Position numbers and translations under genes: made by a program
The notes under the pieces: generated by a model
The model's database searches: none
Told to the model about the DNA's origin: nothing
What the model saw: the letters and a program-made list of their open reading frames with translations, nothing else
From: an uncultured Desulfuromonadales bacterium
GTDB lineage: Bacteria; Desulfobacterota; Desulfuromonadia; Desulfuromonadales; Trichloromonadaceae
DNA: 35,778 bases
Assembly: GCA_945787285.1 (NCBI GenBank)
Contig: CALZIC010000071.1
Span: forward strand, 1-35,778
Reading direction: 5' to 3'
Shown: in pieces, positions 1 to 9,499 of the stretch
Layout: each line of letters opens with the position of its first letter
How positions within the stretch are numbered: position 1 is the stretch's first letter

Positions 1-27
1 CCGTAACGGTCTTTGAACCACAGGTAG

Positions 28-44
28 GGTGGGCTGTGCCCACC
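28..44. repeat. REP-like palindrome, copy 1
   Basis: The palindrome GGTGGGC-TGT-GCCCACC has 7-bp arms around a 3-nt loop. It belongs to the same family as the copies at 78-94, 1431-1447 and 1500-1516; only the loop varies (TGT, GCA, ACA, TGC). It lies outside the insertion element and is part of the host array. Confidence 0.85.
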
Positions 45-77
45 GTCTTTGAGAGGGTAAAGTTCCGGCTGAAAGCT

Positions 78-94
78 GGTGGGCGCAGCCCACC
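78..94. repeat. REP-like palindrome, copy 2 (left flank of the IS)
   Basis: GGTGGGC-GCA-GCCCACC. It is followed at once by CT (95-96), the inferred insertion core of the IS110 element. Its right arm plus the next bases (88-96, GCCCACCCT) is the left half of the target used by the element, and the same nine bases recur in the putative guide loop of the bridge RNA at 170-178. Confidence 0.85.
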
Positions 95-102
95 CTTGTA
101 TA

Positions 103-129
103 TTGATTCCAGTCTGGCTCTAATATAGT
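103..129 (+). promoter_or_regulatory. Possible promoter for the bridge RNA
   Basis: TTGATT at 103-108 and TATAGT at 124-129 resemble -35 and -10 boxes with a short 15-bp spacer, placed just before the predicted RNA. A stronger promoter could form across the ends when the element is circular. Weak evidence. Confidence 0.3.
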
Positions 130-1314
<1,185 letters not shown>

Positions 1315-1335
1315 GGTTGACCGCCAAGACGGTAT

Positions 1336-1600
1336 CTACGAAAACCTATCAGCAAGCGGGCCAGATTGTTTTTCGAGCGACCCGTAGGGTGGGGCACCAC
1401 TCCACCCACAATTTGAATTATCCAAAACCCGGTGGGCACAGCCCACCCTACGAAAACCTATCAGCAAACGGGCCAGATGGTTTTACGAACGACCTGTAGG
1501 GTGGGCTGCGCCCACCATTCCACGTATGGTCCGGATGTCCAAAACCGGTGCACCCTACTGTAACCTGTCAGACAACGGCCAATATCGGTTTTTCCCACCA
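1336..1600. repeat. Tandem REP-like array, 112-bp period, three units
   Basis: Unit 1 begins at 1336 and unit 2 at 1448. Both start CTACGAAAACCTATCAGCAA and stay alignable for about 58 bases up to GTAGGGTGGG, giving a 112-bp period. Unit 3 (about 1554-1600) is decayed and has lost half of its palindrome. Palindromes are at 1431-1447 (intact), 1500-1516 (intact) and about 1388-1407 (degenerate). The array fills the gap between the insertion element and the end of moeA; no gene is visible in it. Confidence 0.8.
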
Positions 1601-1601
1601 T

Positions 1602-2813
1602 CTAAATGGTCCGCCCCGGCGGCATTCTCAGCAGCAATACCTCGACCTCGGCCCCTTCGCATATCCCGTCACTGCCGGCATCGACCGGAAGGAGTGCCTG
1701 CGCGCCCTGGATGCTGCGGTTCTGTCCCGATCCCTGGCGGGACGAGGGTGCGAAGAAGTAGCGGCCGTGCCGCTCCTCGAGTACCCCCCAGATAAAGCGC
1801 TGCCTCTTTTCACCGCCGGAGATCGCTTCGGTCAAGGTGACCTTCATGCGCGGCGGCAGGGGGTCGCGGTGGCCGGCCAGCAGGCGCAGGGCGGGGCGGG
1901 CAAAGAGCTCGAAGGTGGCGGCTGAGGCGGCCGGGTTGCCGGGAAGGCCGAAGACGGGGGTTCCGCAGGCGGTTCCGAAGAGCACCGGCTTGCCCGGCTT
2001 GATCGCCGCCTTCCAGAAGCCGATTTCAAAACCGTGGCGGCCGAGGGTCTCCTGAACGTGGTCGCGGTCGCCCATCGACACGCCGCCGGTGCTGATCAGC
2101 ATGTCGGAATTGAGGCCCTCTTCTATTTTCGCCGAGAGGTCGTCGGCGGTATCCCGGGCGATGCCAAGGGGCACGACCTCACACCCTTCTTCGCGTAGTC
2201 GGGCCGAGAGGAGGTGGAAATTGGAGTTGACGATCTGACCCGGGTCGGGAATGTCGCCGAGTTCAACGAGCTCGTCACCGGTGGAGAGGACGGCCACCTT
2301 CGGGGCCGGGTGGACTTGAACCCGCTCGATGCCGGCGGCGGCCATTAGACTGAGTTCTCCGGAATGAATCGGAGTCCCCGCAGGCAGAAGCGGCTCGCCG
2401 CGGGTCAGTTCCTCGCCGCGCCGGCGGACGTGATTGCCCTGCTTCGGTTCTTTCTTCAGCTGGATCTGCCCGTCATGTTCGGCAACCTCTTCGATGGGTA
2501 CGACGGTATCGCAGCCTGCGGGGAGGGAAGCGCCGGTCATGATCTTGACGGCCTGCCCTGCCGCGGTGGGGGGCTGCCCGGCAGAGCCGGCCGGTACGAA
2601 ACCGCTGACCTGCAGACGGTCACCGGCGCTCTGTTCAGAATAGGCGAAGGCGTAGCCGTCCATCGCCGAGTTGTCGGCCGGGGGCAGGTCCCAGGCGGCC
2701 GATAGCGGGGCCGCGAGGACTCTGCCGAGGGCTAGGGGAAGGGCAACCTCCACCGGGGGCAGGGGGCGGATCGTGTCGAGGACGATGCGGATCGCTTCGA
2801 GGTAGCTGAGCAT
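1602..2813 (-). CDS. moeA: Molybdopterin molybdenumtransferase MoeA
   Basis: The product inserts molybdate into adenylylated molybdopterin in the cytoplasm, the last general step of Mo-cofactor synthesis. The 403-aa protein has the family's usual length. The N-terminus carries LPPADNSAMDGYAF, the conserved MoeA motif; the MoCF-biosynthesis fold shows STGGVSMGDRDHV and later PVFGLPGNPAASA. I chose the ATG at 2813 (MLSYLEAIRIVLD) because the family starts there and GGAG lies 11 nt upstream; the longer open frame to 3026 overlaps mobA's end. It follows mobA by 38 nt and is probably co-transcribed. Both lie downstream of a bis-MGD oxidoreductase operon, whose enzyme would need this cofactor. The 3' end abuts the decayed REP-like unit. 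Confidence 0.95.
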   Translation of the reverse strand: MLSYLEAIRIVLDTIRPLPPVEVALPLALGRVLAAPLSAAWDLPPADNSAMDGYAFAYSEQSAGDRLQVSGFVPAGSAGQPPTAAGQAVKIMTGASLPAGCDTVVPIEEVAEHDGQIQLKKEPKQGNHVRRRGEELTRGEPLLPAGTPIHSGELSLMAAAGIERVQVHPAPKVAVLSTGDELVELGDIPDPGQIVNSNFHLLSARLREEGCEVVPLGIARDTADDLSAKIEEGLNSDMLISTGGVSMGDRDHVQETLGRHGFEIGFWKAAIKPGKPVLFGTACGTPVFGLPGNPAASAATFELFARPALRLLAGHRDPLPPRMKVTLTEAISGGEKRQRFIWGVLEERHGRYFFAPSSRQGSGQNRSIQGAQALLPVDAGSDGICEGAEVEVLLLRMPPGRTI

Positions 2814-2851
2814 GGGTGTTTTCTCCGGAATTACGGGGAGCGTTGAGCGTT

Positions 2852-3433
2852 TTATCGGGTTTTCTTCAGAGCATCGAGGTCTTCGGGGGTATTGACGTTG
2901 GCGAGGGTACGCTGCCACCCGGGGGGCAATTCCTCCTCTTCGATGTAGCAGATTTTCACCTGATCGTAGAAATCGAAAACGCAGAAATTGTTCTCTTCGA
3001 GTTGCTGCTGCATGGGGGCGAGGCATACTTTGCCATAAATGCCGAACAGCGGTTCGAATCCCTCTGCGGTTCGCGGGATGACGGCGTCGAACCCGTGGCG
3101 CTTTTGGGCAATCTGCCGGATTAACGATGGATCGATAAAGGGCATGTCGCAGGCCGCCACAAAAATGTAGGGGGTTTGGGCGGCCAAAAGCCCGGTGTAC
3201 AGCCCTCCCAGGGCACTGCCGGGGTAGCGGTCGGGGAGGGCGGGAATGTCGGGCTGTGCAAGGTCGGGCCGGTCGCCGGCAATGAGGATGTTCTGAAACA
3301 GTTCTTCGAAGATTTTAAGGGTCCGGTCGAACAGGGTGCCCCCACCGATATTCAGGGTGGCCTTGTCGCGCCCCATGCGGCGGCTGCGGCCTCCGGCGAG
3401 GATGACGCCGGTGATGTCAGAAAACTCTGCCAT
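2852..3433 (-). CDS. mobA: Molybdenum cofactor guanylyltransferase MobA
   Basis: MobA transfers GMP from GTP to Mo-molybdopterin to build the bis-MGD cofactor of DMSO-reductase-family enzymes. The 193-aa reading begins MAEFSDITGVILAGGRSRRMGRDKA, whose LAGGxSxRMGxDKA is the nucleotide-binding signature. Further motifs are PGSALGGLYTGL, ACDMPFIDP (metal-binding Asp) and a C-terminal NVNTPEDL typical of the family. The open frame extends to 3568, but the extra N-terminus is not family-like, so ATG 3433 is preferred; its ribosome site (GGAG about 14 nt upstream) is rather distant. It precedes moeA in the same direction. Confidence 0.94.
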   Translation of the reverse strand: MAEFSDITGVILAGGRSRRMGRDKATLNIGGGTLFDRTLKIFEELFQNILIAGDRPDLAQPDIPALPDRYPGSALGGLYTGLLAAQTPYIFVAACDMPFIDPSLIRQIAQKRHGFDAVIPRTAEGFEPLFGIYGKVCLAPMQQQLEENNFCVFDFYDQVKICYIEEEELPPGWQRTLANVNTPEDLDALKKTR

Positions 3434-3609
3434 GTTTATCAGTGGTACTCCATCAAGTTTGACGCTTGTATATCTTGCCCAGATATCCGTGAACCCCGGG
3501 TGACAACACGCGGTGTGTAAACCGGTTTGGTGGGTCTTATGGTGATTTTTTAAGATAGCCGCAACCATCGTTTATGGCAAGGGAGAATGCCCTTGAGGAT
3601 TCGCGCAAG

Positions 3610-3638
3610 AAAAAGGCCGGCATAGAGCCGGCCTTTTT
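3610..3638 (-). terminator. Intrinsic terminator of the respiratory operon
   Basis: The 7-bp stem GGCCGGC (3615-3621) pairs with GCCGGCC (3627-3633) over a 5-nt loop. It is flanked by A5 (3610-3614) and T5 (3634-3638), so it can work both ways. It lies just past the membrane-subunit stop and separates that operon from mobA-moeA. Confidence 0.85.
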
Positions 3639-3663
3639 GCTGAGGGTATGCCCCGGGGAGGGA

Positions 3664-4818
3664 TCAGTGGCTGTGCCCCCCTTCGAGATTAAAAATCTTC
3701 TCCGCCAGGGTGTAGAGAAAGAGGCAGAAGGCGATCGAGCCGATCACGATTCCTATTTCGGTGATCGACGGCACGTAGTGCAGCAGCTGGTGACCGCCGC
3801 CTTCAGCATTTTCAGGACGCATCGAGACGAGCTGGCCGGCGATGACCAGGTCGTAGCGCATGAAGAAGATGCCGATGGTCGAGAGCAGGCCGGCCATCGC
3901 CACCCCGAAGACGGTGCGGGTCTTGCGGTTGGCGACGATGATCAGCGGGATCAGGATGCCGAGGCCGAGCTCGAAGAACCAGAAGTTAAAGGCCAGCGGT
4001 CCGTTGATCATCGACATGGTCGCTTCGTACTTCTCCGGCGGCTGGCCGTAGAGTCCGGGAATGATCTTCCAGATGACGAAGAAGAGCAGAATCCCCAAAA
4101 AGAGGGCCTGAAGCTTGCCCATGGTGTACATGAAGTCTTCGTACTTGGGGGATAAGGCGATGCCGCGGGCCTTATGGTTGAAGTAGACGATCATCACCGT
4201 CAGCGCGGCTCCGGAGGCCAGAGCCGAGACGATGAAGTAGATCGGCATGTACGAGCCGTACCAGAAGTGGCGCGCCTCGAGCAGGCCGAAGACCGCGCCG
4301 AGGTTGGAGTGGGCGGTGATCGCGGCGAAGAACCCTGCCAGGCCCGAGTAGAAGGCCGTGCGCTTCCAGCCGCGCATCAGCGCGGTGAATTCGATGATCA
4401 GGCAGACCATGTAGAAGCCGTAGAGGGTGCCCATCCACCAGATCGGCGAGCTGAAGTTGGGGCTGAGGATGGCGTAGATCCCCATGCGGATCGGGTGGTT
4501 CAGCTCCATCGCCATGGTGCCGAAGCCGGTGCACAGGGTCAGCAGCGCCAGCAGGTGGCCGCGGCGGCCGATGATGGCGAACTTTTCGAAGCCCCACACG
4601 TCTCCGAGACTTGAAACGAGACACAGCCCGGTGCTGGAGACGACGAAAAAGACATAGGTTGAAATCAGGATTCCCCAGGGAACCTCGCGGGTGACATTGT
4701 AGACGTGGGCGTGGCCTTTGAGCAGCACGGTAACAACCCCGGCCGCGCCTGCCATCATCCCCAGGCAGAGGACGGCGAACCAGATCATTTCGCCGGGACG
4801 TTTGGCTATAGCAGTCAT
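3664..4818 (-). CDS. NrfD/PsrC-type membrane subunit of molybdopterin oxidoreductase
   Basis: This 384-aa polytopic protein has about nine to ten hydrophobic spans and belongs to the NrfD/PsrC family. Such subunits exchange electrons with the quinone pool and anchor a periplasmic Mo/Fe-S enzyme in the inner membrane. Visible marks include TREVPWGILISTYVFFV near the start, the conserved ELNHPIRM and a C-terminal His-rich tail (GGHSH). ATG 4818 is chosen over the upstream ATG at 4839 because AAGGAG sits 6 nt before it. The gene follows the ferredoxin subunit by 20 nt and ends the operon before a terminator. The substrate cannot be read from this subunit. Confidence 0.9.
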   Translation of the reverse strand: MTAIAKRPGEMIWFAVLCLGMMAGAAGVVTVLLKGHAHVYNVTREVPWGILISTYVFFVVSSTGLCLVSSLGDVWGFEKFAIIGRRGHLLALLTLCTGFGTMAMELNHPIRMGIYAILSPNFSSPIWWMGTLYGFYMVCLIIEFTALMRGWKRTAFYSGLAGFFAAITAHSNLGAVFGLLEARHFWYGSYMPIYFIVSALASGAALTVMIVYFNHKARGIALSPKYEDFMYTMGKLQALFLGILLFFVIWKIIPGLYGQPPEKYEATMSMINGPLAFNFWFFELGLGILIPLIIVANRKTRTVFGVAMAGLLSTIGIFFMRYDLVIAGQLVSMRPENAEGGGHQLLHYVPSITEIGIVIGSIAFCLFLYTLAEKIFNLEGGHSH

Positions 4819-4838
4819 GACGCTCTCCTTATCGGGCA

Positions 4839-5393
4839 TTAGATCAGAAAGAAAAGGAACGGCTTGGTTCCCATCTCCGGCTTTAGGACCCGGTACGGAT
4901 TTTTGGCCAGCAGCAGGGACGCTTCACTCTTCGGGTCGTTGAGATCGCCGAACACCCGCACCTTGGTCGGACAGGTTTCGACGCAGGACGGCAGGCGGCC
5001 CTGGAGAAGACGGTGATGGCAGAAGGTGCACTTGTCGACCGCCTCGATCTCTTCGTTGTAGTAGCGGGCGTTGTAGGGGCAGGCGGTCATGCAGTATTTG
5101 CAGCCGATGCACTTTTTGTTTTCAACGGTCACGATGCCGTCGGCGTTCACGCCGGTAGCACCGGTGGGGCAGACCCGCTTGCACGGGGTGTTTGCGCAGT
5201 GCATGCACTGCGCGGGAGTGAAGCTCTGCCCCAGGTTGGGGTATTGGCCCTGCAAGGCCTCTTCGGTCACCCAGTTGCGGTAATTCTCCCGTCCGAGGGG
5301 CACGTCGTTTTCCGCCTTGCAGGCGACCGTGCAGGCCTTGCAGTCGATACACCTGCGGGTATCGAGCACGATGGCGTAGCGTTTATTTTTCAT
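4839..5393 (-). CDS. Four-cluster [4Fe-4S] electron-transfer subunit (PsrB/PhsB-like)
   Basis: The 184-aa protein passes electrons between the membrane subunit and the catalytic subunit. It carries four Cys groups typical of this family: RRCIDCKACTVACKAEN near residues 14-30, CMHCANTPCKRVCP near 64-77, KKCIGCKYCMTACPYNAR near 93-110 and the split group CTFCHHRL...CVETCP near 120-142. It has no signal peptide and would be exported with its Tat-bearing partner. ATG 5393 has AGGAG about 10 nt upstream. It lies 13 nt after the catalytic gene, so the two are tightly co-translated. Confidence 0.93.
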   Translation of the reverse strand: MKNKRYAIVLDTRRCIDCKACTVACKAENDVPLGRENYRNWVTEEALQGQYPNLGQSFTPAQCMHCANTPCKRVCPTGATGVNADGIVTVENKKCIGCKYCMTACPYNARYYNEEIEAVDKCTFCHHRLLQGRLPSCVETCPTKVRVFGDLNDPKSEASLLLAKNPYRVLKPEMGTKPFLFFLI

Positions 5394-5406
5394 AACTTGA
5401 AAGCTC

Positions 5407-7608
5407 CTAAGCCGGAAGGATTTCCACAAAGGTTTCGTGCATGGCCACGTTTCCGGAGATCGGGCAGACCTTTTCCTCGATCAGGGCCGCGTCGCTCCCC
5501 CCTTTGCCGTGGATGTTGGTGAGCCCTTTGGACAGGACGCCGAAACCGTGGGCCATGTAGACGCTGTCGGGACGGATCTTCTGGGTCACCTCCAGCATGA
5601 GGGTTTCTTCGCCGACGCTGCTTTTGACCTTGACCCGCTGGCCGTTTTTCAGCCCCAGGCGTTTGGCCTCGGCCGTGTTCAGCCACAGGGTGTTCTCCGG
5701 CATGATGTCGTGCAGGTAAGCGTTGTTGGCGGTGGTGCCGTGGGTGAAGTAGGCGTGGCGACCGACCAGCAGGCGATACCTGCTGCCGGGGACCTTCTCC
5801 GGCGACTGGTAGACCGGCAGCGGGTCAAGCCCTTTCTTGGCGTATTTTTCCGAGTAGATCTCGATCTTGCCGCTTTTGGTCCTGAGCCGCTTGCCGCGGG
5901 TCGCGCCGTAGGTCGGTTCGGTCTTCTCGTAGTAGACCCCCTTGGTCTTGAGGTCTTTGAGAATCTGGGGATTTTTCTTCACCTGGTGATGGATGTGCTC
6001 CTCCATGGTGAAGTCGAACTCGGCGGCGATCTCCTCGCTGAGACGCTTAGCGATCTGCTGCATGATCCACAAATTCGGCTTGCTCTCGAACATCGCCTCG
6101 ATGCAGGGCTGGCGGAAGGCGACCACCGGCAGAATGCCGGAGAGCGACTCGAGCGGGTCCTGGCGCTCGAGGTAGGTGGCCTCGGGCAGAACCACGTCCG
6201 AATACCAGGCGGTATCGCTCATGGTGATGTCGATGGTGCAGATAAAGTCCATCTGCTCCATCATCTTCAGGCTCTTGGCCCGGTTCGGCACCGAGGCCAG
6301 CACGTTCTGCTTGTAGACCATCATCCCCTTGACCGGGTAGGGCTTGCCCTCGAGAACCCGGTCGCGAAAGACCGGCCAGCTGCCGTCTTTCTCGGAGAGG
6401 TAGGCGATGCTCTTGCCTTCGAGACGGTCGGGAACATCGTCATACCATGGGGCCAGGTAGTCGTGCTTGGAGAGGGCGATTTTGCCGTTGGGGACCATCC
6501 CCCCTTCGGTGTCCCAGTTGCCGACAATGGCATTGAGAATCGCCATGGCCCGGCGCATCTGGGTGTCGTTGGCGAAGAACGATGAGCGTCGTCCCTGGTA
6601 ATAGACCGCCTTCGGCGCTGCGCTGGCGAACTCGCGGGCGATGCGGCGGATATCGGCGGCGGCGATGTCGCACTCTGCCTCCGCCCATTCGGGGGTGTAC
6701 GGTTCGATGTGCGGCACCAGCTGGTCGAAGCCGACCGTCATCTCCTCGATAAAGGCGCTGTTGTAGAGCCCCTCGGTCACGATCACGTGAACCATTGCGA
6801 GAATGAACGCCATGTCGGTGCCGGGGCGGATCGGGTACCATTCGTCGGCCTTGGCCGACGTTTTGGTGAAGCGGGGATCGAGGTAGACCAGCTTGCGCCT
6901 GCCGCCGTCCCCCTTGAGCATGTCGATCGAATCGGGGGTGATCAGAGCTTCACTGCGGTTGGCGCCGCTCATGATGATGTAGTCGGCATTCAGCACATCG
7001 GGGGTGGGGTTGGTGCCGAAGGTGGCGCTGAGCCCCTGGATGTTGGAGGAGAGGCAGAGGGTCGCGTGGCGCAGGGTGTTGGGCGAGCCGAAGCATTCGG
7101 CCAGCTGCAGAAAGAAGTGCTCCTGAAAGGTTCCCTCGGTGGAGGCGAACATGACGCCAGCGCGGGTGTGTTTTTCGGCGATCTCGTTCATGTTTTTGGC
7201 AACCATGTCGAGGGCTTCTTCCCAGCTGGCGCGCCGCCATTTCCCCTCGCCGCGCTTGCCGACCCGGATCAGCGGGTACTTGAGGCGATCGGGATCGTAG
7301 ACGACCTTGACCCCGGCGTTGCCGCGGGCGCAGAGCATATCGCGGCTCTTGATGAAATTGGGGTTGGGGTCGAGCTTGTGAATCACCCCGTCGCGGACCC
7401 GGGCGATCACCCCGCACTTGTTGACGCACATGCCGCAGCTGGTATAGACGTCCTGGGTCGGCAGGTTGTTCAACTCGCCGACATGCCCGTCTTTGGCCAG
7501 TGCCTTGAGCACCTTGACCTGTGACCCGACCGCAACTGTGGCCAGGGCGCAGGATGAGATCCCCATGAAGCGCCTGCGACTCAATTTTTTTTCAAGTAGG
7601 CGAGACAT
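5407..7608 (-). CDS. Tat-exported molybdopterin oxidoreductase, PSR/PHS-like catalytic subunit
   Basis: The 733-aa catalytic subunit belongs to the DMSO-reductase superfamily. It opens with a Tat signal (KKLSRRRFMGISSCALATVAVG) and then a [4Fe-4S] site CGMCVNKCGV with a fourth Cys in MLCARGN. The likely Mo ligand is the Cys in RHATLCLSSNIQG, as in polysulfide, thiosulfate and arsenate reductases rather than a Ser or Asp type. A C-terminal molydop-binding domain follows (GHTx-like HAYFTHGTTANN). ATG 7608 has an ideal AAGGAG 6 nt upstream. The A-B-C gene order and the NrfD anchor point to a PsrABC/PhsABC-type enzyme. At 733 aa it is shorter than typical respiratory arsenate reductases. Polysulfide, thiosulfate, selenite or a related oxyanion are possible substrates; sequence alone does not decide. 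Confidence 0.9.
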   Translation of the reverse strand: MSRLLEKKLSRRRFMGISSCALATVAVGSQVKVLKALAKDGHVGELNNLPTQDVYTSCGMCVNKCGVIARVRDGVIHKLDPNPNFIKSRDMLCARGNAGVKVVYDPDRLKYPLIRVGKRGEGKWRRASWEEALDMVAKNMNEIAEKHTRAGVMFASTEGTFQEHFFLQLAECFGSPNTLRHATLCLSSNIQGLSATFGTNPTPDVLNADYIIMSGANRSEALITPDSIDMLKGDGGRRKLVYLDPRFTKTSAKADEWYPIRPGTDMAFILAMVHVIVTEGLYNSAFIEEMTVGFDQLVPHIEPYTPEWAEAECDIAAADIRRIAREFASAAPKAVYYQGRRSSFFANDTQMRRAMAILNAIVGNWDTEGGMVPNGKIALSKHDYLAPWYDDVPDRLEGKSIAYLSEKDGSWPVFRDRVLEGKPYPVKGMMVYKQNVLASVPNRAKSLKMMEQMDFICTIDITMSDTAWYSDVVLPEATYLERQDPLESLSGILPVVAFRQPCIEAMFESKPNLWIMQQIAKRLSEEIAAEFDFTMEEHIHHQVKKNPQILKDLKTKGVYYEKTEPTYGATRGKRLRTKSGKIEIYSEKYAKKGLDPLPVYQSPEKVPGSRYRLLVGRHAYFTHGTTANNAYLHDIMPENTLWLNTAEAKRLGLKNGQRVKVKSSVGEETLMLEVTQKIRPDSVYMAHGFGVLSKGLTNIHGKGGSDAALIEEKVCPISGNVAMHETFVEILPA

Positions 7609-7667
7609 GTCTTTCTCCTTAATTAAAGTTCGGTAAATGCGAATAAATGAATGTTTTCGATCGAAAT

Positions 7668-7697
7668 GCGGGGGGAGGAATCTTCTCCTCCCCCCGC
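7668..7697 (-). promoter_or_regulatory. Strong intercistronic hairpin between porin and catalytic subunit
   Basis: A 12-bp GC-rich stem pairs 7668-7679 with 7686-7697 across a 6-nt loop, only 16 nt past the porin stop. No U-tract follows on the transcribed strand, so it looks more like an mRNA-stabilising or processing hairpin than a full terminator. It could set porin expression apart from that of the reductase. Confidence 0.55.
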
Positions 7698-7713
7698 TTC
7701 TCAGCATCAGGTT

Positions 7714-9399
7714 TTAGAACTTGACGGTGATCGAGGCGTTGATGTCCCAGGCCTCGTCGATGGCCGGGAACATGGAGAACTCGGTCCCCTTCTGAACATC
7801 GCTGATTTTTTTCGGCTTGCCGACCGGGCTGCCGCTACCGGTGTACTCGTAATCGTAGTAGATGCCGCCGAGCTTGAGGAACATCTTCGGGTTGATGTCG
7901 AAGATGTAGTAGGCTTCGCCGACGTGACCGCGGGTGGCCAGCTTGGAGCCGACGATATCGTCCTGGGCCTGGGTGAAGGGGGTCCAGTACTTGGAGCCGT
8001 AGTTGTACTCGAGGCCCAGCTTGCCTTTGAGCCACTTCGGACCATTATCCACAGGGATCTGGACGCCGGCGTAGATGCTGTAGCCGTCGCGGTCCTTGTC
8101 CCAGTTGTTGGACTTGATGTACTCGCCGGAATGCTCGAGCTCTACAGAGAGGTCATCGTTGATGCCGGTAACTTCCATGACCGGCAGGGCATCGTAGAGC
8201 AGACCGCCGAGGCCCATGGGGTTGAAGTTCTTGTTCGGCTCGGTGCGGGTCCAGCCGAGCGAGGTGAACCAGTTGACCCCGTTCATCTCCTCGCGGGTAA
8301 ATCCGAGGCCGACCAGGTTCATGTCGCCGAGGTTTTCGCGCCCCTGGAAGCGGCTGATGTAGGCGTTGTCGTTTACGCCGTTGGGAATGCCGTCGCCGGT
8401 CGTATCAGCGAAGGGCATGACCGCCAGCCCTTTAAAGGAATCGGTGAGGTCAAAGGCGCGGAAGGCGGTGAGCTGAACCAGGGTGGTGCCGTCGTTGATG
8501 GCGTCGATGTTGAACCCGGCCAAGTGGGTGTCGTCCAGGTCGGTCTCAGCAAAGAGGGAGCCGTTGCCGAATTCGGACTCGAAGCCCTGGCCGTAGCAGA
8601 AGCGCACGGTCTGGCCTTCGATGCCGGTAAGCTTGCCAAGCTTGTAGCCGACGGTGATGCCGTCGAAGTTGAAGTTGACCAGGTGCCCCGAAGGGGTGCC
8701 GCCGCGCATTTCGTTTTCGCGGAAGTGGGTGGGGGGGCCGTAGCTCGAGGGGCGGCGTCCGATGGAGAGGTAGAAGTCGCTGCCGCCGATATCCTTCCAG
8801 TCGAAGTAGGCGCGTTCAACGTGAACGGTGTCGCCGGTGGTGTTGCCGCTGTTGGTACCGTCCATGGTGAAGGAATCGAAGGAATCGAAGACCTTGACGC
8901 CGGTCGAGTCACCCCAGCCCTTGTACATGTTGAGGCGACCGGAGAAGTTGACGTTGTCCCAGACCTTGGCTTTCATGCCGAGGCGAAGACGGGTGGTGTA
9001 CAGGATGGAATTGTCGGCATCCCACTTCTGTACCCCGGACATGGCCATGGCGTCGGCCCCAAACTTGTCAAAATCGACCAGCATGCCCTGGTTAACGGTG
9101 AGCCCCTTGTAGACCAGGCTGTCGGCTTTGACGCGCAGGTCGCCGTACCAATTGATGCGGTCGAGGGCGGTGTGCCTTTCGTTCTTGTCGACCCGGGCGG
9201 TGAGCTCTTCGAAATCCTCGGTCACCTGCTCCGCTTTTTTAGTGACTTCCTCGGTCTTTTTCATCTGCTGGGAAAGCTGGTTGAGCTGCTGCTGCAGGGC
9301 CGAGATCTGTCTCTGAAGCTCATCGACCGACGGTGCGGCCATGGCTGTGACAGGGGCAGCGATCAGGGCCGCCAGCAAAATTACGAACAACTTGCGCAT
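7714..9399 (-). CDS. Outer-membrane beta-barrel porin with N-terminal coiled coil (DUF3373-like)
   Basis: The 561-aa precursor has a Sec signal peptide (MRKLFVILLAALIAAPVTAMA, cleavage near residue 21). A heptad-rich coiled coil follows at about 25-70 (VDELQRQISALQQQLNQL), then RVDKNERHTALDRINWYGDLRVKAD, a join I associate with the DUF3373 family of Geobacter-type porins. The rest alternates aromatic and polar residues and ends in a beta strand with terminal Phe (INASITVKF), the usual outer-membrane insertion signal. ATG 9399 has GGAGG 7 nt upstream. Set between a cytochrome c and a Mo reductase, it may admit the electron acceptor or hold an electron-transfer partner. The family name is from memory and less sure than the barrel call. 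Confidence 0.85.
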   Translation of the reverse strand: MRKLFVILLAALIAAPVTAMAAPSVDELQRQISALQQQLNQLSQQMKKTEEVTKKAEQVTEDFEELTARVDKNERHTALDRINWYGDLRVKADSLVYKGLTVNQGMLVDFDKFGADAMAMSGVQKWDADNSILYTTRLRLGMKAKVWDNVNFSGRLNMYKGWGDSTGVKVFDSFDSFTMDGTNSGNTTGDTVHVERAYFDWKDIGGSDFYLSIGRRPSSYGPPTHFRENEMRGGTPSGHLVNFNFDGITVGYKLGKLTGIEGQTVRFCYGQGFESEFGNGSLFAETDLDDTHLAGFNIDAINDGTTLVQLTAFRAFDLTDSFKGLAVMPFADTTGDGIPNGVNDNAYISRFQGRENLGDMNLVGLGFTREEMNGVNWFTSLGWTRTEPNKNFNPMGLGGLLYDALPVMEVTGINDDLSVELEHSGEYIKSNNWDKDRDGYSIYAGVQIPVDNGPKWLKGKLGLEYNYGSKYWTPFTQAQDDIVGSKLATRGHVGEAYYIFDINPKMFLKLGGIYYDYEYTGSGSPVGKPKKISDVQKGTEFSMFPAIDEAWDINASITVKF

Positions 9400-9443
9400 G
9401 AAAATGCCTCCAGGTTCAAGTGGGCTATTGATTTTTTAAGTTG

Positions 9444-9466
9444 CCCGGGGCGGCAGGCGCCCCGGG
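9444..9466 (-). promoter_or_regulatory. Intercistronic GC hairpin between cytochrome and porin genes
   Basis: CCCGGGGCG (9444-9452) pairs with CGCCCCGGG (9458-9466) around a 5-nt loop. No U-run follows on the minus strand, so partial attenuation or mRNA protection is more likely than full termination. Confidence 0.5.
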
Positions 9467-9499
9467 GTGGCAGAACGAAGAAGTTGAAACGGGTATCGA

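Noticed and set aside
2814-3026. Long N-terminal extension of moeA
   Set aside because: It would overlap mobA's end and is not MoeA-like; the ATG at 2813 matches family starts and has a ribosome site.
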